A DNA stretch of 64,000 bases from the NCBI GenBank assembly GCA_051646055.1, contig JBOFCM010000047.1:1-64000 (forward strand), in the 5' to 3' direction. The notes beneath the pieces are model-generated. The model was not told the DNA's origin. It ran no database searches and was given only the letters and a program-made list of their open reading frames with translations. The DNA comes from JAGNZR01 sp051646055. Lineage in GTDB: Bacteria > Fusobacteriota > Fusobacteriia > Fusobacteriales > Fusobacteriaceae. The translations under genes and the position numbers were made by a program. Below, in pieces: positions 18,341 to 26,345 of this stretch. Within the stretch, counting starts at the first letter, position 1. Each line of letters starts with the position of its first letter.

Positions 18341-18708
18341 TGTCTACTGAACTGAATGAACTGCAAAGTGATCTGCAAGAATGTGAACGTATCATTGCTG
18401 ACTTTGAAGATATTCAAGTCCTGTACCGTTCCCGTGCATTTAAAAAAGTAGTGCTGGATGGTTTGTTCAAAGATGAAGTACTTCGTCTGAATGGCATCAT
18501 GGCTAATGTTTCTAAAGATACTCGTGAAACTGTTACTGAACAGTTGGCAGCTATTTCTCATGTACGTGCTTGGTTCAATACCAAAGAAATGATGGCTAAG
18601 ATGGCTGAAGAACGACAGCATGAAATTGCTGCTGAGATCTCCCGTATCCAAGATGAAGCATTTAGTGCTGCTACTGAAGTAGAAACTAATACTTCCTACG
18701 AGGGTTAA
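18340..18708 (+). CDS. Small conserved helical protein between portal and scaffold
   Basis: A 122-residue, almost entirely helical protein. Its start overlaps the portal stop by one base. It uses CTG and CGT codons like the capsid gene, unlike the flanking fibre genes, suggesting high expression. Its place matches the small gene between portal and scaffold in N4-like genomes. A head-assembly role is inferred from position only. Confidence 0.6.
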   Translation: MSTELNELQSDLQECERIIADFEDIQVLYRSRAFKKVVLDGLFKDEVLRLNGIMANVSKDTRETVTEQLAAISHVRAWFNTKEMMAKMAEERQHEIAAEISRIQDEAFSAATEVETNTSYEG

Positions 18709-18713
18709 TAATT

Positions 18714-19862
18714 ATGGACGAGAACCAAGATGTAGATATCTTTGCTATGAGCGATGAAGAATTTGCTCAATGGGAAAGAAATGGTTCTCTGGTTCAACAA
18801 AATGAGGGAGCTGGCAATGAGCCAGCTTCTTTAATTGGTGAGTCAGATGAAGAAGAAGAATTCAATGAAGAGAACCAAGCTTCCATCAATGGAGAAGGTG
18901 AAGGTAATTCAGGAGATAGTCAGGAGCATTCTGGGGCTGATCACTTGGATGAAGAAGAACAAGAACAAGTAAATACTGAGCAAGAAGAACAGGAAGAAGA
19001 AGAAGAATCTGAAGAAGAGGAATCTGATTCTACTGATTATAAAGCTCTGTATGAAAAATTAATTGGTACTCCAATTAAAGCTAACGGCAAAGAAATTACT
19101 GTAGATACTCCTGAAGATGCTGTACGTCTTATGCAGATGGGTATGAATTACAGTAAGAAAATGGAACAGCTTAAACCTGTCCAAAAAGTAATTGCCATGT
19201 TAGAAAACAACGATATGCTAGATGAATCTAAATTAAGTTATGCTATTGACTTACTTAATAAGAATCCTCAAGCTATTAGTAAATTGATTGCCGATTCTGA
19301 ACTAAATACTTTTGATTTAGATGAAGAAGAAGGTAAGAAATATAAACCTACTAATCATAGTGTATCTGAGCAAGACTTAGCTCTGGACAATGCACTTAAA
19401 GAAATCTCTGACACTCCTACTTATTCACGTACAGTTACAGTGCTGGGTAAAGAATGGGATAGTGCTTCTAGAGATATCGTTAAGAACAACCCAGCAGTTA
19501 TTGGTTTGATCAACGAACACATTGCTAGTGGGATCTTTGATGCAGTTCAACAAGAAGTAGAAAAGCGTAAGATGCTTGGTTCCCTACCACAAGGTATATC
19601 TGACATCGAAGCTTATAAGTTTGTTGGTGATGCCTTATATGCAAATCAACCAGCTCAGTCTGCACCAGTAACAGGTCAACGTTCTGAGAATGGTAATGCC
19701 CCTGTAAAAGCACCTATTAAGAAACCTTCTCGTGAAACTGTGGTTAGACAGAAGAAAGCTGCTAGTACACCTAGAGCCGGCAGAAATTCTGTATCTCGAC
19801 AGATGGAAGACGTCTTCTCAATGAGTGATGACGATTTCATGAAAAAATACGCAAGAACTTAA
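18714..19862 (+). CDS. Scaffolding protein (probable)
   Basis: A 382-residue protein encoded directly upstream of the major capsid gene. Residues ~40-105 are extremely acidic (long runs of Glu), the middle is helical, and the C-terminus is basic, the usual make-up of phage scaffolds whose basic tail binds the capsid shell. A short motif occurs at both ends: DIFAMSDEEFAQW (~8-20) and DVFSMSDDDFMKKY (~366-379). The pair may bind the same partner, such as the capsid protein or portal. Confidence 0.8.
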   Translation: MDENQDVDIFAMSDEEFAQWERNGSLVQQNEGAGNEPASLIGESDEEEEFNEENQASINGEGEGNSGDSQEHSGADHLDEEEQEQVNTEQEEQEEEEESEEEESDSTDYKALYEKLIGTPIKANGKEITVDTPEDAVRLMQMGMNYSKKMEQLKPVQKVIAMLENNDMLDESKLSYAIDLLNKNPQAISKLIADSELNTFDLDEEEGKKYKPTNHSVSEQDLALDNALKEISDTPTYSRTVTVLGKEWDSASRDIVKNNPAVIGLINEHIASGIFDAVQQEVEKRKMLGSLPQGISDIEAYKFVGDALYANQPAQSAPVTGQRSENGNAPVKAPIKKPSRETVVRQKKAASTPRAGRNSVSRQMEDVFSMSDDDFMKKYART

Positions 19863-19883
19863 ACTTAATTAGAGGTATTTATT

Positions 19884-21218
19884 ATGGGTCAGCGTGCTAT
19901 TCCAACTCCAGGTTCTGCTGGTTTTCCAGATGTGGCTGCTAAACGTGGTCAGATGATTTATAACAACCCACACTGGGCTGTTAGTGGTGGTAATGTTACC
20001 CAAGCTGACAAGTCCTCTATCGGTGAACAAATCCGTCTGGATATTTTCATCAAACAAGCTCTGGTAGATATCGTTGATGAACGTTATTTCTCTCAGCTAT
20101 CTGGTGTTTATAACCTGCAAAAACATTCTGGTAAAACTATTAAGAAATTCCATCAGATTCCTCTGCTGGATGATCGTAATGCCAATAACCAAGGTATTGA
20201 TTCTACTGGTGCCAATGGTGCTAACTCCACCAACCCAACAGGTAATCTGTATGGTTCCAGCAAAGACTTCAATGCTGTACAGCGTGGTGCTCCAGGTCTG
20301 ACTGAAATTGGTGGTCGAGTTAACCGTGTTGGTTTCTCTCGTCAAATCATCGAAGGTACTGTGCATCGTCTGGGCTTCTTCTATGAATTCACTAACGAAG
20401 CACTGAGCTTTGATAATGATTCTGAGCTGCTGCGTCATATGGGCTTTGAAGCAATTCGTGGTGCTCAGCTGATTCAAGAAGACATGATTGCACAAGACCT
20501 GATTCAGTCTGCTGGTCATGTGTATCTGGCTGGTACTCACTCTACCGAAGCTACCATGGAAGCTGCTGACTTGATTTCTTATCAAGATCTGCAACGTATG
20601 GCTATTGCACTGAAGATGTCTAAAGCACCTAACAAGCTGAAAGCATCTCGTGGTTCTACCATCATTGATTCCAAGATCATTGGTTCTGGTTATGCCCTGT
20701 ATATCCCTTATGAACTGGAAATGTATTTCCGTGACATGAAGGATAATGATAATCAGCCTGCATTTATCAACGTAGCTCGTTATGCAACTGGTACTAATAC
20801 CCTGCATGGTGAGATCGGTACTATCGGCCAATTCCGTATCATCTCTATTCCACGTATGCCTCGTTGGAACGGTATTGGTGCAGAGATCGTTGCTGGTGCT
20901 GGTACTCAAGTATATAGCTCTAAAGGCCGTGCAGTTGCTAATGGTGGTTATGGTGCTAATACTGATACCACTAAAGACTACATGGATGTATTCCCTGTAG
21001 TAGCTATGGCTACCGAAGCATTTACCTGCCTGGGTTTCCAAGCAGATATGGGTGGTAAAGGTAACTTCAAGATGATTACCAAGATGCCGGGTGCAGAGAT
21101 GGCTAACGCTATCGATCCATATGGTGAGTCTGGTTTCACTTCTATGAAGTGGACTCATGGTATGCTAGTTGAGCGCCCAGAGTGGATTGCAGTTATCAAA
21201 TCTGCTGCTACTGTGTAA
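19884..21218 (+). CDS. Major capsid protein (N4 gp56-type)
   Basis: A 444-residue protein expected to have the HK97 fold. The stretch SGKTIKKFHQIPLL at ~78-91 and the spacing to FTNEALSFD (~171) resemble the N4 gp56-family capsid protein. It follows the scaffold gene and precedes a terminator, as expected for the most highly expressed late gene. Codon choice is distinctive: all 21 Arg codons I read are CGN (19 CGT), none is AGA, and Leu is largely CTG, while neighbouring fibre genes use AGA and TTA heavily. Confidence 0.92.
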   Translation: MGQRAIPTPGSAGFPDVAAKRGQMIYNNPHWAVSGGNVTQADKSSIGEQIRLDIFIKQALVDIVDERYFSQLSGVYNLQKHSGKTIKKFHQIPLLDDRNANNQGIDSTGANGANSTNPTGNLYGSSKDFNAVQRGAPGLTEIGGRVNRVGFSRQIIEGTVHRLGFFYEFTNEALSFDNDSELLRHMGFEAIRGAQLIQEDMIAQDLIQSAGHVYLAGTHSTEATMEAADLISYQDLQRMAIALKMSKAPNKLKASRGSTIIDSKIIGSGYALYIPYELEMYFRDMKDNDNQPAFINVARYATGTNTLHGEIGTIGQFRIISIPRMPRWNGIGAEIVAGAGTQVYSSKGRAVANGGYGANTDTTKDYMDVFPVVAMATEAFTCLGFQADMGGKGNFKMITKMPGAEMANAIDPYGESGFTSMKWTHGMLVERPEWIAVIKSAATV

Positions 21219-21234
21219 GTAACATTATAAAAAT

Positions 21235-21258
21235 AGGGAGTCTTAGGACTCCCTCTTA
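21235..21258 (+). terminator. Stem-loop terminator after the capsid gene
   Basis: An 8-bp stem (AGGGAGTC/GACTCCCT) with loop TTAG but a poor T run (CTTAT). It probably lowers transcription past the capsid gene rather than stopping it completely. Confidence 0.65.
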
Positions 21259-21276
21259 TAACCAAGGACCAATGCT

Positions 21277-21783
21277 ATGTCTGAATTTGATAAAGAAGTA
21301 GAAGTTCAAGAAGTAGAAACAGTTAAGAATCAACTGGATTTGCTGAACATTAAATATCATCACAACGCTAGCTTGAAGACTCTTAAAGGTCTGCTGAAAG
21401 ATGCTAACGAAGAAGCACAAAAGAAAGAAGAGTCTACCGGTACTGGTAAAGTAACTCCGGCTAAACGTGCTCAGATTCGTGAAGACATTCTGAAACCAGT
21501 ACGTTGTAAAGTAGTTTGCCTTAACCCAATGAAGAAATCTTGGCGTGGTGAATACTTTGGTTTTGGTAACTCTGTAGTAGGTATGTGCCGAGACTTTATT
21601 CCTTATAACTGTGCTCAAGCTGAAGATATTTGGATCCCTCAGATGCTAGTTAATATCTTGAAGGCTCGTAAGTATCTGTACACTACTCCACTAGATGAAC
21701 GTCAACGTCAAGGTTCAGAAGTAGCTCACAGAACTGATTGGTTGCCAGAGTTCAGTATTGAAATTCTGGAGCAGCCTAAATGA
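21277..21783 (+). CDS. Structural protein with N-terminal HeH/SAP-like segment
   Basis: A 168-residue protein. Residues ~15-45 (VKNQLDLLNIKYHHNASLKT LKGLL) look like a HeH/SAP helix-extended-helix module of the type seen in small phage capsid-proximal proteins. The C-terminal 100 residues are a mixed domain (FGFGNSVVGMCRDFIPYNC, then TDWLPEFSIEILEQP). It stands in the N4 gp55 position just after the capsid gene and overlaps the next gene by 4 bp. A virion role is likely; the exact part is unknown. Confidence 0.6.
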   Translation: MSEFDKEVEVQEVETVKNQLDLLNIKYHHNASLKTLKGLLKDANEEAQKKEESTGTGKVTPAKRAQIREDILKPVRCKVVCLNPMKKSWRGEYFGFGNSVVGMCRDFIPYNCAQAEDIWIPQMLVNILKARKYLYTTPLDERQRQGSEVAHRTDWLPEFSIEILEQPK

Positions 21784-22586
21784 TTACAATTGATCAGATA
21801 ACTACTGGTTCTTTGTTAGGTTCTGGTAGTTTCGATAAACTGGTTCAAGTTTGTAAGCTGCACCTGCAAGGCGAGTATGAGTCTGGTCGAATTAATGGTG
21901 ATAAGTATGCTGATGCATTTATTGCCATTATGAATAATGCTTTAGCTCAAGCTATTCAGTTTACAATTTCTGCTTATACTGCTGGTAAGCAGGGTGAATT
22001 AACTGAAGAGCAAAAGAAACTTATCATTCAACAAACTAAGTCAGAAATGGCTAAGATTCTGGATACTGTAGATGGTGCCCCTGTAGTGGGTTCTATTGGT
22101 AAACAGAAAGATGTTCATGAAGGTCAAGCTAAAGCATTTAGACATAACTCTTTGCAAGCAGCTACTAAGTTGATGACAGATGTTTGGTCTGTACAACGTT
22201 CAACTGATGAAGCTATTGCACCTAACGATCAGAACATGCTGGTAGATAGAAACATTGGTTCATCTGTCCAGACAATGTTGAGTGAACTGGGTATTAGTGC
22301 ATTTGGTACTAAAGGTCCAATTATCTCTCTTAACATTGCCGGTAGATATGGTGCTATCACCGGTAATGCTGGTATTGGTAATTCAGTAATCTCTATGAAG
22401 ATCATTGATGAAATGGGTGTATCAATGGCAGCTTCTGGATGGACACTAGATACTAATACTGGTGAATTTGGTAAGACTGATATTGATTTAGCTTTGTTGA
22501 GTAAAGGTACGCTGACTGCTTACGTAGAAGTTAAGACACATACTCAAGTACCATATACTGCAACTGCTAGAGCAGAATATGTATAA
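21780..22586 (+). CDS. Conserved virion protein (N4 gp54 position)
   Basis: A 268-residue protein. The N-terminal half contains a pattern common in podoviral structural proteins: GSGSFDKLVQVCKLHLQ, then GRINGDKYADAFIAIMNNAL at 39-58. The second half is Gly/Ser-rich and beta-like. The gene is coupled to its predecessor by ATGA and followed by a strong terminator. It is probably a head or tail-junction component. Confidence 0.6.
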   Translation: MITIDQITTGSLLGSGSFDKLVQVCKLHLQGEYESGRINGDKYADAFIAIMNNALAQAIQFTISAYTAGKQGELTEEQKKLIIQQTKSEMAKILDTVDGAPVVGSIGKQKDVHEGQAKAFRHNSLQAATKLMTDVWSVQRSTDEAIAPNDQNMLVDRNIGSSVQTMLSELGISAFGTKGPIISLNIAGRYGAITGNAGIGNSVISMKIIDEMGVSMAASGWTLDTNTGEFGKTDIDLALLSKGTLTAYVEVKTHTQVPYTATARAEYV

Positions 22587-22606
22587 CAGCTATTAAGATA
22601 TAAACT

Positions 22607-22631
22607 AAGGGAGCGAAAGCTCCCTTTTTCT
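22607..22631 (+). terminator. Rho-independent terminator
   Basis: A 9-bp stem (AAGGGAGC...GCTCCCTT) closed by a GAAA tetraloop, then TTTTTC. TATAAACTA lies directly upstream, as at 11771. Confidence 0.9.
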
Positions 22632-22642
22632 TTGGAGGAACC

Positions 22643-24655
22643 ATGGGGTTATTTAGTAAGAAGAAGCTATATACTTCTAGCCAAACTATTTCATTGATTG
22701 AAGATACACCTGAGATTCTAAAGCAGTCTGTAATGGGTTCTATTATGGAAGGAACCAATATATCTACAGACATCATGAACACTACCATGAACTGTTTTGC
22801 ACAGAACATGAAGCGTATGTATAGATATGGTAGAGATAAGTTCACCAATGGATTACCAGAAGGTACAGTAGGTAGATTAGCTGCACCAAGTGATGCATTA
22901 ATCCAAGTAGCATTAGATAAAGAAAGGCCACCTACTGCCCCATATAAGAACCAAGTAGTAACAGCAGCTATTGATACCATGGTTCCAGAAAATCATGCTA
23001 AAGAATGGTTATCTATTAACACAGATTGGGATTCTGAAAGTGATCAGGTAACTATTGATGGTGTTAGATATCTTTGGGTTAATACCACTAGAAAGGATGA
23101 TAATACTGCTACCCTTACGTTAACTTCTATTGGAGCAGCTGAACCAGTAACTGTATCTAAAGAAATTACTGTTATTACTCCTATGGTTCATAATCACCCT
23201 TACTTGATTACTATTTACCATATAATTACTGATGCTGGGGCAATTGTAGGTCAACCTAAATGGTGGGTATATGATGATTTTTCAGGTAAGTACCCTGACT
23301 TAACCATACCTTCTGAGACTGTTAAACATACCCAGTATTTACCGGTAGTCCCTCTTCGTATCAATAACAATAGTCTTACTGATCCTAAGTACAAGGATAC
23401 CCCTTTATATAAAACCAGTAAGAAACTATTAGATATCATTGATCTAAGTATTGAAGAGTTGCATGAAGGTATCAACCAGAACCCTGATATTGATGATGTA
23501 GACCATGCTTACTTAGTATTTGGGGTAGATGTACATACTAAGAAGCAACAATCAGATAGATACCTATTTGAATATTTTAATGACTTGGTTCCAATTTCTC
23601 CGGTTACTAAAGCTGATTTTCTTAAATGGAATGGCTCTAATAATCCTCCAGTAAATGTCATTGATATTACTGATGGAACTTATGTATCTAAGCTAGTTTA
23701 TTACTACATTGAAACCACTGTAGTTCAGGGAGTCATTGGTAAAGTAGGGCATGTAGAAAAGAGTATCAATGGGGGTAATCCTGAGATTGAATACAGTGAT
23801 TATAACTCTGCTGTATCTGATAAAGATAAACTGACTTTGGCTAAACAGATTAGTGAAACTAACTATATTTCTCTTAGTGTATTTGGTTTGTTTCACTCTA
23901 ATAAAATCTATGGCCCAGATAAGGATTACATCACTACATTGCAGATGTCAGAAGAGAGATCTCTTTTAGTACCTATTAATATCTCTATTATGAATAGGCT
24001 ACCTACGCTACATGCTAACACTTTGGCCTATGATTCCTTTAGAATTACATTTAATGCATATGAGTGGGTAAAGCTTAAGTGGTATCAAACAGGTATATTT
24101 AAGTTTGTTACCGCAGTATTAGCAGTAGCTCTAACTATTGTATTTGCACCATCTGCAAGTTTGATTGGGGGATTGATTGCTGCTGCTGGGGCTGGTGTAG
24201 TTTCATTAGGGGTATTCTTAGCCCAGTCCATTATTACCACTATACTTGGTGGCCTTACTGTTAAGTTCATGGTTAGGGAACTAGGTGGTAAGTTTGCAAC
24301 TATCGTTGCAATCATTGCAGCAGTATATGGTGTTATTTCTCTGCCTGATGCACTTCAAGTATTGCAAGCTTCTGTACAAGACTTTGTTGGTTCAGCTATG
24401 GAATCTTTGTCTGTTGAGTTCAATGAATTCCAGGCAGAAATGAAAGATATGCAAGCAGAGTTAGAAGCAGGTTGGAATGAGTTAACTAGGCCATTAGATT
24501 TGTTTGATCCAATGAGAATCTTTACAGATGTGGGTATGTACCCTAATGAAGATGCTGCTTCATTTCTTGAAAGAAGTTTAATGGATGATCCTGCTACACT
24601 AAGTTTGAATGTAGTTAATGACTTCTATGAGTCAGCATTGTATTTACCGGTTTAA
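22643..24655 (+). CDS. Large virion protein with membrane segments, probable ejection protein
   Basis: A 670-residue protein beginning MGLFSKKKLYTSSQTISLIE, a start shared by a family of podoviral structural proteins. Residues ~475-580 contain several hydrophobic segments (FVTAVLAVALTIVF, LIGGLIAAAGAGVVSLG, ATIVAIIAAVYGVI), followed by a coiled coil (~585-620). A virion protein with internal membrane spans next to the virion RNA polymerase is well suited to forming the channel through which DNA and polymerase enter the cell. The channel role is inferred. Confidence 0.65.
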   Translation: MGLFSKKKLYTSSQTISLIEDTPEILKQSVMGSIMEGTNISTDIMNTTMNCFAQNMKRMYRYGRDKFTNGLPEGTVGRLAAPSDALIQVALDKERPPTAPYKNQVVTAAIDTMVPENHAKEWLSINTDWDSESDQVTIDGVRYLWVNTTRKDDNTATLTLTSIGAAEPVTVSKEITVITPMVHNHPYLITIYHIITDAGAIVGQPKWWVYDDFSGKYPDLTIPSETVKHTQYLPVVPLRINNNSLTDPKYKDTPLYKTSKKLLDIIDLSIEELHEGINQNPDIDDVDHAYLVFGVDVHTKKQQSDRYLFEYFNDLVPISPVTKADFLKWNGSNNPPVNVIDITDGTYVSKLVYYYIETTVVQGVIGKVGHVEKSINGGNPEIEYSDYNSAVSDKDKLTLAKQISETNYISLSVFGLFHSNKIYGPDKDYITTLQMSEERSLLVPINISIMNRLPTLHANTLAYDSFRITFNAYEWVKLKWYQTGIFKFVTAVLAVALTIVFAPSASLIGGLIAAAGAGVVSLGVFLAQSIITTILGGLTVKFMVRELGGKFATIVAIIAAVYGVISLPDALQVLQASVQDFVGSAMESLSVEFNEFQAEMKDMQAELEAGWNELTRPLDLFDPMRIFTDVGMYPNEDAASFLERSLMDDPATLSLNVVNDFYESALYLPV

Positions 24656-24664
24656 GGAGTTCAC

Positions 24665-25096
24665 ATGTTTAATCTACCTCTTAATAACACTGCACTTGGT
24701 TTGTTTAACCAACAGCAACAACAGTTTGATCCTCAGAGTTTAGGTAGTTGGGGAGGTCAGCCTCAAATGGCTGTTAGCCCTCAAGCAGATGCTGGTTTTA
24801 TGTCCGGTATCTTCAATAGACAATCTATGTTCGGTGGCCAAGGTTCTACTGGCTGGGTATCCCCTGTATTAGGTGGTGTAGGGGCATTAGCTCAAGGTTG
24901 GATGGGTATGCAACAGTTGAAGCTTGGTAAAGAAAACTTAGCTTTTCAGAAAGATGCTTGGCAAAAGAATTATCAGAACCAAGTAGATATGATTAATACT
25001 CAGATGAGGGATAGGCAAGCTGCTAGATATTCAGCTAACCCTCAACAGTATCAGAAACCAGATGAGTATATGGCTGAGAATAAGGTAGGTCGCTAA
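24665..25096 (+). CDS. Small internal virion protein
   Basis: A 143-residue protein rich in Gln, Gly and Asn in its first half, with a helical segment at ~85-125 (QQLKLGKENLAFQKDAWQKN). It is coupled to the next gene by a one-base overlap (TAATGG). It lies in the ejection-protein cluster. There is no motif that gives a function. Confidence 0.6.
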   Translation: MFNLPLNNTALGLFNQQQQQFDPQSLGSWGGQPQMAVSPQADAGFMSGIFNRQSMFGGQGSTGWVSPVLGGVGALAQGWMGMQQLKLGKENLAFQKDAWQKNYQNQVDMINTQMRDRQAARYSANPQQYQKPDEYMAENKVGR

Positions 25097-26337
25097 TGGC
25101 TATTACTTGGAGAAATATTGGTAGTGCAGATTTTGGTACTAGTGTTAGTGCTTTTAATACTGCCGGTAATAGCTTTGATAAAGCCATCTCTAGTCTACAA
25201 GGGATAGCTCAAGATCAAAGAGATATGAATATCTTTGGTGAGCAGAAAGAAAGGGGTGAGAACACTCAAGCTGCTATTGAAGCTTTAAAAGCTGCTGCTC
25301 CTGATATGGAGTCTTATAAAGCATTAGAGTTTGATAAGACTGTTAATCCTTTTGGTCAAAATATTGATAGAGCTGCTGTATTTAAATATTACGAACAGCT
25401 TGATGATGACCTAATGAAAAACCAAAAAGATGCTATTGGTTTAGAAAAAGACAGGGTTGATCTTGAGAGGGGTAAGATTGGTATTGAAGGGGATAAGCTA
25501 GCTAATGAAGCTAAACGTTTGGGTATGAAAGCTACTAAACAAGGTATGGCTCATGCTGCTAAGCGTATGGCTAGAGAAGATCAACAGTATAAAGATTCCC
25601 AGGATTTGAATGCTGCTACAGCTCAGCTGACTTCTTATTTAGCTAAAGGTGGCAATATGGAAGATGCTAAAGAAAAGCTAATTCCAGATTTGTTAACTAA
25701 CCTCAGTGCAACAGGAGTAGCTAGCTTTAATCAGTTAGCCTCTAATTTAGATAAGTCTATGCAGGATATGACTGTAAGGCAGAAGGAAGATTTGGGATAC
25801 CTGAACCAAGCTACTAAATTAGAGTATGACAATACCATTGCTAAGTTAAATGCTGAAGAAAGTACTGTTATGGAACAGTATCCAGTAGATAAAGGTCTTA
25901 CCCCTATTAATGAAACTAAGACTCTTTCAGATACTATGGCTTATGCTACTAAAGTAGCTCCACCAGAAGGAGTTTTTTCACTTAATACTGAAGGCGGTTC
26001 TGGGGGTAAAAAACTACAGAAGCGTATTCAAGATGTATTTGATCAAGTTAATGAACGCATGAAGGCTGCTGACAAAATTGGTAATTATGAGCTACCAGTT
26101 CAAGCAATTCAGATGGCTGTAGAGTCAATGCCTGTAACTGAAGGTAAGGAAATGGATACTTCCTTACTTATGCAACGTACTCTAGAATACGCTACAAGAA
26201 TGAGAAAGAGTGAACTCAATGCTCAGAAACAAGCTGAGCTAAGAGGTGATATCTCTAGACGTAGAAAAGAAGCAGATGAACGTTTCCTTGATACCATCAA
26301 GGGTAACCCAGAAGCTATCCGCAATCTGAAAAGATAA
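25096..26337 (+). CDS. Helical internal virion protein
   Basis: A 413-residue, nearly all-helical protein with long charged coiled coils (residues ~95-170 and ~370-410) and few aromatic residues. It is encoded immediately upstream of the giant virion RNA polymerase, 8 bp apart, and is probably packaged and ejected with it. It matches the position of N4 gp51. No catalytic motif is visible. Confidence 0.6.
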   Translation: MAITWRNIGSADFGTSVSAFNTAGNSFDKAISSLQGIAQDQRDMNIFGEQKERGENTQAAIEALKAAAPDMESYKALEFDKTVNPFGQNIDRAAVFKYYEQLDDDLMKNQKDAIGLEKDRVDLERGKIGIEGDKLANEAKRLGMKATKQGMAHAAKRMAREDQQYKDSQDLNAATAQLTSYLAKGGNMEDAKEKLIPDLLTNLSATGVASFNQLASNLDKSMQDMTVRQKEDLGYLNQATKLEYDNTIAKLNAEESTVMEQYPVDKGLTPINETKTLSDTMAYATKVAPPEGVFSLNTEGGSGGKKLQKRIQDVFDQVNERMKAADKIGNYELPVQAIQMAVESMPVTEGKEMDTSLLMQRTLEYATRMRKSELNAQKQAELRGDISRRRKEADERFLDTIKGNPEAIRNLKR

Positions 26338-26345
26338 GGACGAAT

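Noticed and set aside
18265..18651. 128-codon leftward frame across the portal and following gene
   Set aside because: It is antisense to well-supported coding genes, with no ribosome binding site and a Phe/Ser/His-rich composition typical of shadow frames.
20097..21158. Long open frame (353 codons) antisense to the major capsid gene
   Set aside because: It mirrors the biased codons of the capsid gene; the product is rich in Cys, His, Ser and Thr, has no ribosome binding site, and no leftward gene is expected inside the late block.
11771..22608. TATAAACTA before two terminators (and CATAAACTA at 1431) as a late promoter
   Set aside because: It sits immediately upstream of terminator stems, so a transcript from it would stop at once; there is no consistent -35 element. 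It is probably composition or part of the terminator context.
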